Positions 17,269 to 24,521 of a stretch of 64,000 nucleotides of DNA are shown piece by piece; position 1 is the first letter of the stretch; every line of letters starts with the position of its first letter. Location of the stretch: assembly GCA_046328335.1 (NCBI GenBank), contig JAXLWU010000002.1, forward strand, positions 1 through 64,000, written 5' to 3'. The notes under the pieces are model-generated. The model was given only the letters and a program-made list of their open reading frames with translations, ran no database searches and was not told the DNA's origin. Both the position numbers and the translations under genes were made by a program. The DNA is from JACCXM01 sp046328335. Lineage in GTDB: Bacteria > Chloroflexota > Chloroflexia > Thermomicrobiales > UBA6265.

Positions 17269-18549
17269 TTACGTCGGCAGCGTAAAGGACATGACCGTGC
17301 CGAGCCCCTCGATGCTGTCGGCGCGAATCTGCCCGCCGTGCGCCTCGACCAGACCGCGGGCGATGGCAAGTCCGAGCCCGCTGCCGCCGGAATCGGCCGA
17401 TTTCCAGAAGCGGTCGAAGACGTGCGGCAGCGCCTCGGCGGCGATGCCGCGGCCGGTATCGGCGACGCGGAAGAGCGCGGCGCTCCCCTCCGGACGCGCC
17501 TCGATGCGGATGGTCCCTCCGCGCGGCGTGTGCCGGAGGGCGTTGTCGAGCAGATTCTCGATCACCTGGCGGATGCGGGCCGGGTCGATATCGAGCGGCG
17601 GCAGCGGTTCCGCCAGCACCGTGAAGGTCACCCCGGCCTCGTTCGCCCGCGGCGCGAAGGCGTAGCGGATATCGTCCAGCAGTTCCCCGGCGTCGGTGCG
17701 CTCCTTGTGCAGCCGCAAGGCGCCGGTATCGGTCTGGGAAAGCGTGCGCAGATCGTCGAGAAGACGGGCCATCAGCGCGGTAGCCCCCAGGATCGTCTCC
17801 AGCCGTTCGTCGTCGCGAGGATAAACGCCGTCGAGCATCCCCTCGGTGTTGCCGCGGATCACCGAGAGGGGTGTCCGCAGTTCGTGAGCGACATCGGCGA
17901 AGAGATTGCGCCGCTGCTCCTCGTTCGTCTGCAAGCGCGTGGTCATGGCATTGAACGACTCCACCAGGCGGCCGACATCGCCATTGGCGCGGTTTTCCAC
18001 CCGGACGCTGTAGTCGCCGTCGGCGACCCGTTCCGCGGCGGACATCACCTCGGCGATGGGGGTGGCGGTCTTGCGCACGGTGCGCCAGGCGAAAAAGAGA
18101 CCGACCACGATCAGCAGGAGGAAGAAGAACCCCCAGGAGGGACCGTCGTTGCCGTGGCGTCCGCCGCCAGAGAAGATCGCCGCCAGGATGCTTGAGGCGA
18201 TCATCAACCCGATCATCACCCCGAAGAAGCAACCGACCTTGCGCAGGAAGCCGCGCCGCCGATCCGGTTTCTTCACCGGCGGCCAGGGTTCGTCCTCCGG
18301 CCACCAGGGGGGCGGCTGGGAGCGGCGAGGGGGGAAGGGGGGGAGGGGGGAAGGGGGACGGGGCGACGAGGGGGAAGGGGGGATAGGCGGATAGGGGGAT
18401 GGGGGGATGGGCGGAAAGGGGGAAGGGAGAGCAGGAGGCGCGGAGAACGCTATCGATCCTGCGTCAGCCCCGAATTGCGCTCGGGTGGAGGCTGAGGCAC
18501 GGTTCCCCCCGTCCCCCTTTCCCCCGTTCCCCCCCGTTGAATCGTTCAT
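17269..18549 (-). CDS. Sensor histidine kinase with HAMP domain and repeat-derived Pro-rich N-terminus
   Basis: A 426-residue protein. Residues 38-91 are almost pure Pro/Ser/aromatic (PPIPPSPYPPIPPSPSSP). Two transmembrane helices follow (about 103-127 and 138-156) with only a short outer loop. HAMP is at about 160-212, the H-box at 219-230 (ADVAHELRTPLS, His222), and the N, G1, F and G2 boxes of HATPase_c follow (NLLDNALRHTPRGG; DTGRGIAAEALPHVFDRFWK; GGSGLGLAIARGLVEAHGG). ATGA overlap with the response-regulator stop proves translational coupling. The near absence of an extracellular domain suggests an intramembrane or partner-dependent sensing mode. A shorter start (about residue 100) is possible. 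Confidence 0.92.
   Translation of the reverse strand: MNDSTGGNGGKGDGGNRASASTRAQFGADAGSIAFSAPPALPSPFPPIPPSPYPPIPPSPSSPRPPSPLPPFPPRRSQPPPWWPEDEPWPPVKKPDRRRGFLRKVGCFFGVMIGLMIASSILAAIFSGGGRHGNDGPSWGFFFLLLIVVGLFFAWRTVRKTATPIAEVMSAAERVADGDYSVRVENRANGDVGRLVESFNAMTTRLQTNEEQRRNLFADVAHELRTPLSVIRGNTEGMLDGVYPRDDERLETILGATALMARLLDDLRTLSQTDTGALRLHKERTDAGELLDDIRYAFAPRANEAGVTFTVLAEPLPPLDIDPARIRQVIENLLDNALRHTPRGGTIRIEARPEGSAALFRVADTGRGIAAEALPHVFDRFWKSADSGGSGLGLAIARGLVEAHGGQIRADSIEGLGTVMSFTLPT
18316..18537. repeat. G-run tracts inside and ahead of the histidine kinase gene
   Basis: On the + strand, bases 18316-18440 are built of GGGGAAGGGGGGGAGGGGGG-type runs, with further C-runs at 18503-18537. The first block is translated on the minus strand as the Pro-rich kinase N-terminus. 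The same simple-sequence type is intergenic at 10.5 and 44.6 kb. Confidence 0.75.
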
Positions 18550-19226
18550 TCTTCAGCAAAGCGGTAGCCGACGCCGTAGACCGTCTGCACGTAGCGGGTG
18601 GCGCCCGCCTCCGGCTCGATCTTGCGGCGCAGGTTCTTGATATGCGCGTCGATCGCGCGCTCATACGATTCGAAGGCGACGCCATGCAACGCATCGAGGA
18701 GTTGGCCACGGGTGAAGACCCGGCCCGGTTCGCGCGCCATCGCCACCAGGAGTTGGAACTCGCTGGCGGTCAGTTCCGTGGGGCGGCCCGCGATGGTGAC
18801 CCGCATGCGGGGGACATCGATTTCGAGATCGGCGACGCGAATGATGTCGCCGGGGGCGTCGCGGCCATCGATGCGGCGGAAGAGGGCGCGCACCCGCGCC
18901 ACCAACTCCTTCGGGCTGAATGGCTTGACGACATAATCATCAGCCCCGAGTTCCAACCCAACGATGCGGTCGGCCTCGTCGCCGCGCGCGGTGACGACGA
19001 CGATCGGGATATCAGAGGTGCGGCGCAATTCGCGGGTGACATCGAGACCATCGCGGCCGGGCAAGCCGAGATCGAGCACCACCAGATCGGGTTTGGCGAT
19101 ACGCGCGCTCTGCAGCGCGGTTTCGCCATCCGCGGCGATGCTGACGGTGTAACCAGCGGCGTGGAGATAGTCGCGAATAACCCGCGCGATCTCCGGTTCG
19201 TCTTCGACGACCAGGATGCTTTTCAT
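18546..19226 (-). CDS. OmpR/PhoB-family response regulator
   Basis: A 226-residue protein from ATG 19226 (MKSILVVEDEPEIARVIRDY); an ATG three codons earlier is possible. The receiver domain has the acidic pair ED, the phosphoacceptor Asp in LVVLDLGLPG, Thr in VVVTARG and Lys in VVKPFSPKEL. The C-terminal winged helix runs from about residue 130 (LTASEFQLLVAMAREPGRVF; YERAIDAHIKNLRRKIEPEA; VQTVYGVGYRFAEE). It is phosphorylated by the kinase encoded just downstream, with which it overlaps by four bases. A candidate target is the small membrane protein gene directly upstream (19296-19934), which carries a conserved upstream sequence. Confidence 0.94.
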   Translation of the reverse strand: MKSILVVEDEPEIARVIRDYLHAAGYTVSIAADGETALQSARIAKPDLVVLDLGLPGRDGLDVTRELRRTSDIPIVVVTARGDEADRIVGLELGADDYVVKPFSPKELVARVRALFRRIDGRDAPGDIIRVADLEIDVPRMRVTIAGRPTELTASEFQLLVAMAREPGRVFTRGQLLDALHGVAFESYERAIDAHIKNLRRKIEPEAGATRYVQTVYGVGYRFAEE

Positions 19227-19295
19227 GCCGTTCACCGGGGTTGCGCGGCGCGGAGGGTATTCCGCGCCGCGCCAGTGTTGACGTTCTCGCTCACC

Positions 19296-19934
19296 TTACC
19301 ACCGCTCGAGCGTCGGTCCATTCGGATCGCGTGGCGGCTCCTGCGGTGCCGGCGCAGCCGATGGGGTGGTTGATGTGGTGGTCTGACCGACCGGGGCCAT
19401 CGTGGCCCAGTACTCCGGGGCCGGCGGTGGGGGCGGTGGCGATTGTACCGGCGGCTGAGTGGGCATCACCGGCTCGGACGGTGGCGCGGCAGCGGCGGCA
19501 GGAGCCGGGGCGGCTGCATTGCGCGCCGCCTGCGCCTCGTGCGCCTCGCGGTGCCAGTCATCGAAATAGGCGCGCGGTCCGCGGAAACCGGGGGCGAAGC
19601 CGCCACCCTGCGGCGTATTGCCATCACCGTAGCGCTGGACGCCGTAGCCAGGACCATAGCCGGGACCGAACGGACCACCGGGGCGGCCGAAGCGATCGAA
19701 CGCGCCCTTGCGCCAGGCGATGAAGCCGATCCCGCCGAGGATCACCAGCCCCCAGGGGAAGTGAGGACCGCCGCGGTAGTAGCGGACGTTCTCCACCTGC
19801 CCGGTCTGGACCAGCGCGTCGGTGTAACCATCGCGGTAGGCATCGTTGACCAGCCAGAACCCGAAGAGAATCAGGACGCCAATCAGCAGCAGTTTCTTGC
19901 CGTTGCCGCGTCCGTTGCCATTGCCATTGTGCAC
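19296..19934 (-). CDS. Small membrane protein with WHREAH motif (paralogue 1)
   Basis: A 212-residue protein starting GTG 19934 (ribosome site AAGGAG 7 bases upstream). An Asn/Gly N-terminus leads to a transmembrane helix (KKLLLIGVLILFGFWLV), a second hydrophobic segment (FPWGLVILGGIGFIAW), a Gly/Pro-rich linker, then the distinctive motif GFRGPRAYFDDWHREAHEAQ near residues 115-135 and a Pro/Ala-rich tail. The paralogue at 23752-24168 shares FPWGL(V/L)ILGGI and GFRGPRxxFDxWHREAHxAxAAR. I do not recognise the family. It lies directly upstream of the two-component genes in the same direction (60 bp gap), so it may be a partner or target of that system. Confidence 0.8.
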   Translation of the reverse strand: MHNGNGNGRGNGKKLLLIGVLILFGFWLVNDAYRDGYTDALVQTGQVENVRYYRGGPHFPWGLVILGGIGFIAWRKGAFDRFGRPGGPFGPGYGPGYGVQRYGDGNTPQGGGFAPGFRGPRAYFDDWHREAHEAQAARNAAAPAPAAAAAPPSEPVMPTQPPVQSPPPPPPAPEYWATMAPVGQTTTSTTPSAAPAPQEPPRDPNGPTLERW

Positions 19935-20727
19935 CCAGGCACTCCTTTCGAACCTTGCGACTTGCGCGTGCCGGCGGACTCGTCCCGCCCTCTATCTACA
20001 ACGATAGGGGCCAATTGTGGAGACGCCGTGAATCAGGGGCGGAAAGGTGAGGGAGGGTGTAGGCGATGGCAAGGTGGTGAAGTTGCAAAACACTCGACTT
20101 TCTTCTGTGAATGAAACCGAACGATTCGTGTGCCAAGTTGATAAATCATTCCAAGTAGTGGGTTGTGGGAGGGAAGCAGGTAACAATCCACCTGTATCGT
20201 GATGTAGTGATTCATTTAGACACCGGGATTCCCGGACGATTGGATTTCCGTTATTGCCCGAATGTACCAAGGATTGAGACATCCCGATTGGGATCCAGTG
20301 GCACGCACCAACAGCACTGTTTCATCTGCTGGCGCGCTTGCGCCTGCATGTTACTAGGACTAGGAATTGTCGAGGCGGGACTGATTCCGATAGATGGGAT
20401 GGTAAGGCAGTTGCCCCAGGTAATTGACATACCTAATAGCGTCTCTAGAATACGCCATCATAAGACATAGCACTCGATGGAGAGGATATGTCCATGATCG
20501 ATCGTCGGGTTCGCTGGTTTCGCCCCAGTAGTCGCCGCGCTTTCCGTTGCAGCCTAATGAAGCGCGAGAGGTCATATCCGACGTTGCGGACTCTGTCAAA
20601 TGGCTGCGATGCATTGAACTGCGTAGACATAGGCATTCGCAGAAGTCTTGGCCGTTCTCCGTGATTCAAAAACAGCCAATAGCGATTATGACAGAACCGG
20701 CTGCGAGTCGAAAGACAGGAGCGAGTC
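19935..20727. other. Intergenic stretch with conserved promoter-like motif and lower-GC segment
   Basis: The left part holds the upstream region of the WHREAH paralogue 1 gene (see 19999-20052). Bases about 20053-20700 are visibly more AT-rich than the window average. They contain only short frames without ribosome sites or recognisable domains. The composition suggests acquired or decayed DNA, but I can name nothing in it. Confidence 0.5.
19999..20052 (-). promoter_or_regulatory. Conserved 54-bp upstream element, copy A
   Basis: Aligned without gaps to 24254-24307, it matches at about 47 of 54 positions, including the unbroken core TGTGGAGACGCCGTGAA (+ strand) and both ends (CAACGATAG; GCGGAAAGGTGAGG). 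On the coding (minus) strand it reads CTCACCTTTCCGC ... TTCACGGCGTCTCCACAAT ... CTATCGTTG, ending 65 bases before the GTG start. Flanking sequence is not conserved, so this is probably a promoter/operator and not a general duplication. Confidence 0.7.
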
Positions 20728-21111
20728 ATGCGTCGCAAGAAGGACAGTGAGCCCAGTAATCCGAGCAATCAGCAGAATGCGCCCCAGGGTGGTCAGTCAG
20801 TTCCCGCACCATGGGAAGCGATGCCTATTCAGCCCGCAGACGCTGTCGACGAAGATCCCTTTGCTTGGCAGGATGAGGTTCTTCGGGGCTCGGTTCCTCC
20901 ACCTCGGCGACAGTCCCAGTATCCTCCGGGGTACTATCAACAGCCGCCGCCGCAAGTCCACTACATTGCCCCACCTGCTCCAAATGTACCTGTGCAGCAA
21001 ACGGTAGTTGTTCACACGAAAGGTCGAGGCTGCTTTGGTACATTATTTCAGGTCGTTGGTTTCATTGTCGTCGCTCTCATTGTGATCTTGATTCTGATGG
21101 TGATTTTCTAA
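20728..21111 (+). CDS. Small C-terminally anchored membrane protein of unknown function
   Basis: A 127-residue protein. ATG 20728 is preceded by AGGAG at a good distance. The N-terminal 90 residues are hydrophilic, rich in Pro, Gln and Asn (NPSNQQNAPQGGQSVPAPWE; YPPGYYQQPPPQVHYIAPPA). The C-terminal 25 residues form one transmembrane helix (FQVVGFIVVALIVILILMVI) at the very end, after GRGCFG. This is the layout of a tail-anchored or Pro-rich-linker membrane protein. Codon use is less GC-rich than that of neighbours. No homologous family is recognised. Confidence 0.65.
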   Translation: MRRKKDSEPSNPSNQQNAPQGGQSVPAPWEAMPIQPADAVDEDPFAWQDEVLRGSVPPPRRQSQYPPGYYQQPPPQVHYIAPPAPNVPVQQTVVVHTKGRGCFGTLFQVVGFIVVALIVILILMVIF

Positions 21112-21168
21112 GGAGGCAGGGACAATCGCTGGCGAACGAAGCACTTAATTCGTCGGCGTCCAACTGAA

Positions 21169-21975
21169 TCATTCATCGACGAACTCCGGATTCACGACGA
21201 GACCATTGTCGTCGAGACGGCAGAGGTTGAGGCCGCTGCCGGAGACCGGGATGTACTGCTCGCCGGCGAGGAAGTCGAGTTGGCAGAGCGCGGCGGGGGC
21301 GGTGGCGTAGAGGGTGCCGGCGAAGGGGGCGGCGTTCGCCTGGTGGGAGTGCCCGGCGAGGACGCCGCGGACCGTGGCCGCGTGCGGGGCGATCACCGCG
21401 GCCAGGGCCTCGACGTCGCGGACGATGAAGGCCGGCGCGTGGTGGACCGGGGCGGCCAGGCGGCAGGCGTGATGGAGGACGATCAGGTGTCCGCGTGGAG
21501 CAGGCTGCGCCAGTTCCGCCGCCAGCCACGCGAGTTGCGCTTCGCCGAGCACGCCGCCGTCTTCGCCGGGGATCACCGAATCGAGCACGATCACGCGCAG
21601 ACCGTCGATGAGCCGGGAGTAGCAATAGCGCGCTTCGGGATCGGGCGAGGTCTCGCCGAGCACGACCTGCCGGAAGTGCGCCCGGTGGTCGTGATTGCCG
21701 AGCGCGAGCAGCACCGGAATCCCCGGTGCGACGGACTCGGCCAGCACCTGCTTCAGTACCTCGTAACTGGCGATGGAGCCGTCGTCGCTGAGATCGCCGC
21801 TGATGACGATGAAGGCGGGCGGGGTTTCGAGGCGCTGGATCCGTTGCAGGAGCCCGTTGCGTCGGGGCGAATCGCGGCCGCCGGCCAGTTGTCCTGGCGT
21901 GGTGAGATGAATATCGCTCATGTGCACGAATGTGATCGGCGCCGCCACAAGACCCACCCTGCTCCATCCCGACAA
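21169..21975 (-). CDS. Calcineurin-like metallophosphoesterase (intact copy of a tandem duplication)
   Basis: A 268-residue protein with all metal-binding blocks of the class III phosphodiesterase (CpdA/GpdQ-like) family: SDIHL (D21, H23), ISGDLSDDG, LALGNHDHR, LHHACRL and GVLAGHSHQAN. Members hydrolyse cyclic nucleotides or other phosphodiesters with two metal ions in the cytoplasm. The substrate here is not decidable. The first 160 residues and 250 bp of upstream DNA are repeated at 22.84-23.59 kb, where the gene is broken. The upstream region has a TACAAT -10-like hexamer (+ strand ATTGTA at 21996-22001) in both copies. Confidence 0.9.
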   Translation of the reverse strand: MSGWSRVGLVAAPITFVHMSDIHLTTPGQLAGGRDSPRRNGLLQRIQRLETPPAFIVISGDLSDDGSIASYEVLKQVLAESVAPGIPVLLALGNHDHRAHFRQVVLGETSPDPEARYCYSRLIDGLRVIVLDSVIPGEDGGVLGEAQLAWLAAELAQPAPRGHLIVLHHACRLAAPVHHAPAFIVRDVEALAAVIAPHAATVRGVLAGHSHQANAAPFAGTLYATAPAALCQLDFLAGEQYIPVSGSGLNLCRLDDNGLVVNPEFVDE

Positions 21976-22234
21976 CCCGACAACCCGATCCTGATTGTAG
22001 GCGACGAGGAACGCTGTTCCGGCGCCGTTACCTCATGGAGCGCAACCAGCCGATAGCCCAGGAACGATCATTGCCACCGGCTCGCGGCGCCGTGCCTTAC
22101 CCCAAACCTCGCACCTGTCGAGTTGTGACAGGGGAAGATAGGGCCGGGAATCTCCCTTGGCCCTGGGATCGGGTCGATCACCGGGGCTCCCAGGGCCCCT
22201 CTCCCGCCGGGCGGGAGAGCAACCGTATTGGCTG
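21976..22234. repeat. Upstream half of the tandem duplication, copy 1
   Basis: From about 21978 to 22205 the sequence aligns with 23325-23560: shared stretches include GACAACCCGATCCTGATTGT, GGCGACGAGGAACGCTGTTC, CGGCGCCGTTACCTCATGGA and CAGGAACGATCATTGC. The segment then degenerates into a CCCCTCTCCCGCCGGGCGGG-type palindrome and meets the end of the IS110 remnant. Confidence 0.85.
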
Positions 22235-22842
22235 TCAAGCCGCGTGGGCCGGATTGGGGCTCCAGGGGGTGCCATCGCGCAGCATGGCGTTGGCGATCGT
22301 GAGCAGTTTGCGCATGCAGGCGACGAGGGCCACTTTGGGCGGCTTGCCGGCCGCACGCAGGCGGACGTAGAGGGCACGAATGACTGGGTTGCAGCGGACC
22401 GCGCTGACGGCGGCCATATACAAGGCGGCGCGGACCGCGGCCCGTCCGCCCCAGGTGCGGCGCACCCCCCGGCGCGTTCCGCTGTCCTGGTTGAGGGGGG
22501 CGAGCCCGGCCAGGGCAGCGGCTTCGTGGCGCGTCAGCTGCCCCAGTTCCGGCAGCTCGGCCAGCAGCGTGCGCGCCACCACCGGACCGATCCCCGGGAT
22601 GGCGCGCAACAGGTCCTCCTTGGCGCGCCAGAGCGGGCTGGCGCGCAGCGTCCGATCCAGGTCGGCGTCCAGCTCGGCGAGCTGCTGGCTGAGCCAGATC
22701 AGGTGCGCATCGAGCGCCGGGCGCAACCGGGGGGCGAGCCCCGGCCGCCGGTTCTGCTCGGCGACGCGCATCTCCAGCACCTGCCGCCGCCGCGCCGGCA
22801 ATGCGGCCAATTCCTGGGCCGTTTCGTCCGGCAGGGGAGCGC
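22226..22842 (-). mobile_element. IS110-family insertion sequence remnant (C-terminal half of transposase only)
   Basis: The DNA between the two duplicated metallophosphoesterase segments encodes the IS116/IS110/IS902 C-terminal domain, including RAIPGIGPVVARTLLAELPE, LTRHEAAALAGLAPLNQDSG, RRTWGGRAAVRAALYMAAVS and LRAAGKPPKVALVACMRKLL. The catalytic DEDD N-terminal domain is missing, so the remnant cannot transpose by itself. Exact ends are uncertain. Confidence 0.85.
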
Positions 22843-23326
22843 GAGGGGCAGGCTGTACCAGTTCCGCCCCCAACCACGCGAGTTGCGCTTCGCCGAGCAC
22901 GCCGCCGTCTTCGCCAGGAATCACCGAATCGAGCACGATCACGCGCAGACCGTCGACCTGACGGGAGTAGCAATAGCGCGCTTCGGGATCGGGCCCGGTC
23001 TCGCCGAGCACGACCTGCCGGAAGTGCGCCCGGTGGTCGTGATTGCCGAGCGCGAGCAGCACCGGAATCTCCGGTGCGATGGACTCGGCCAGCACCTGCT
23101 TCAGCAATTCGTAACTGGCGATGGAGCCGTCGTCGCTGAGATCGCCGCTGATGACGATGAAGGCGGGCGGGGTTTCCAGGCGTTGAATCCGGTGCAGGAG
23201 CCGTTGCGTCAGCGGGAGCGAATCGCGGCCGCCGGCCAGTTGTCCCGGCGTGGTGAGATGAATATCGCTCATGTGCACGAACGTGATCGGCGCCGCCACT
23301 AGACCCACCCTGCTCCATCCCGACAA
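22235..23326 (-). pseudogene. In-frame fusion: metallophosphoesterase N-terminus with IS110 transposase C-terminus
   Basis: One uninterrupted 363-codon frame. Residues 1 to about 163 are nearly identical to the neighbouring metallophosphoesterase, including DIH, GD and GNHD, and end at VQPAPR. Residues about 166-363 are the IS110 transposase C-terminal domain. The C-terminal metal ligands of the phosphoesterase (LHH and GHSH) are lost, as is the transposase DEDD domain, so neither parent activity should remain. The promoter-like upstream sequence is intact, so the chimera may still be expressed. I treat it as a pseudogene pair, although the frame is open. Confidence 0.85.
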
Positions 23327-23751
23327 CCCGATCCTGATTGTAGGCGACGAGGAACGCTGTTCCGGCGCCGTTACCTCATGGATCGCAACCGGCCGATAAC
23401 CCAGGAACGATCATTGCTACAGGCTCGTGGCGCCGTGTCTTACCCCAATCCCCGCACCTGTCGAGCTGAGACAGCGGAAGATAGAGAAAGCATTGCCCTT
23501 GGTCCCTGGGATGGGGCCGATCACCAAGGCTCCAAAGGCCCCTCGCCCCGCGCACGGGGAGAGGGGTTTGGGGTGAGGGCCGGCGCTGCGAGACCACCAT
23601 ACCTCCCCTTGTCATTCCGGAAGCGCAGCATTGCGGCATCGATCACGGGAACGAACTCGCGCTCACCCGGAATCCAAAGGACAAACGAACGAGGTGCGCT
23701 CGCATAAGCGCACCTCGTCGTGTTCTCCCTGGTCGCGACGATGCGAGAGAA
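23327..23751. other. Intergenic: duplication copy 2 upstream part, repeat and terminator
   Basis: 23327 to about 23560 is the second copy of the region upstream of the metallophosphoesterase. 23535-23585 carries the CGCACGGGGAGAGGGGTTTG type interior of the MITE-like family without clear ends. 23680-23718 holds a terminator for the minus-strand gene to the right. No gene is recognised. Confidence 0.7.
23680..23718 (-). terminator. Rho-independent terminator of WHREAH paralogue 2
   Basis: A perfect 12-bp stem: ACGAGGTGCGCT (23689-23700) pairs with AGCGCACCTCGT (23707-23718) around a six-base loop. On the minus strand it is followed by TCGTTTGTCCTTT. It lies 34 bases past the stop of the gene. 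Confidence 0.75.
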
Positions 23752-24168
23752 TTACTGAATCGGGGGATTCGGATTCGTTGTCGTGGCGTCTGCCGCTGGC
23801 ATGGGAGCCGCCGGGGGAGCGGCTTGGGCCTGGGTTTGCGCTCGGGCCGCCTCCGCCGCATGCGCCTCCCGGTGCCACTCGTCGAAGAATTCGCGCGGGC
23901 CGCGGAAGCCAGGACCGCCGGGGCCGAAGCCGGCGCCAGGACCAAAGCCGGAACCTGGGGCGCCGGGCGCAGCAGGCGGTTCCGGCGGCATCGGCGGCGC
24001 GGGCGGGTAGTTGCCCTGGCCGTATCCGCCGTAGCGCGGTCCGTAGTTGTGACGGCCCGGTCCGCCAATGATCCCCTTGTGCCAGAGGACGTAGACAATT
24101 CCGCCCAGGATCAGTAATCCCCAGGGGAACCCTCCACCGGCGTAATAGACCGGCATGTGCGTCATCAT
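23752..24168 (-). CDS. Small membrane protein with WHREAH motif (paralogue 2)
   Basis: A 138-residue protein from ATG 24168 (MMTHMPVYYAGGGFPWGLLI). An ATG at 24246 is in frame, but it lies within a few bases of the conserved promoter-like element, so the later start with AGGAAAGGGA upstream is preferred. It has one hydrophobic segment (FPWGLLILGGIVYVLW), a Gly/Pro-rich linker and then GFRGPREFFDEWHREAHAAE, as in paralogue 1 (19296-19934), followed by an Ala/Pro tail. It lacks the first transmembrane helix of paralogue 1. Function unknown; common regulation with paralogue 1 is likely from the shared upstream element. Confidence 0.78.
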   Translation of the reverse strand: MMTHMPVYYAGGGFPWGLLILGGIVYVLWHKGIIGGPGRHNYGPRYGGYGQGNYPPAPPMPPEPPAAPGAPGSGFGPGAGFGPGGPGFRGPREFFDEWHREAHAAEAARAQTQAQAAPPAAPMPAADATTTNPNPPIQ

Positions 24169-24253
24169 CGGTTGCAATCCCTTTCCTGTTTCAGGTGGCG
24201 GCCACCTGGCCGCTTGCTGCTGCTGTTGGCGGAACATCTCCGCCATCTGCCAT

Positions 24254-24307
24254 CAACGATAGCGGGCGATTGTGGAGACGCCGTGAAGCCGCAGCGGAAA
24301 GGTGAGG
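24254..24307 (-). promoter_or_regulatory. Conserved 54-bp upstream element, copy B
   Basis: Counterpart of 19999-20052, with about 47 of 54 identical bases without gaps. The distance from the CTATCGTTG end to the chosen start codon is about 85 bases, against about 65 in copy A, compatible with a short 5' leader in both. Confidence 0.7.
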
Positions 24308-24521
24308 AAGGCTCTTCTTCGCGCCGGAGGTCGGTGCGACGTAGAGGGGGAGAACCTGCGTCCGGGGCAATGAGCGTGGAGCCAGCAGCTGCGCCATCCG
24401 GCTCGGCCGGACGCGGGTGCTACGATGCAGGTGGAAATCGAAATGCCACTGTGCCCCGCGAGCGACGATCCGCGCGGCCATCTCCGGCGCCGGTGGCCCG
24501 TGCCAAAGCCCGGAGGAACGC

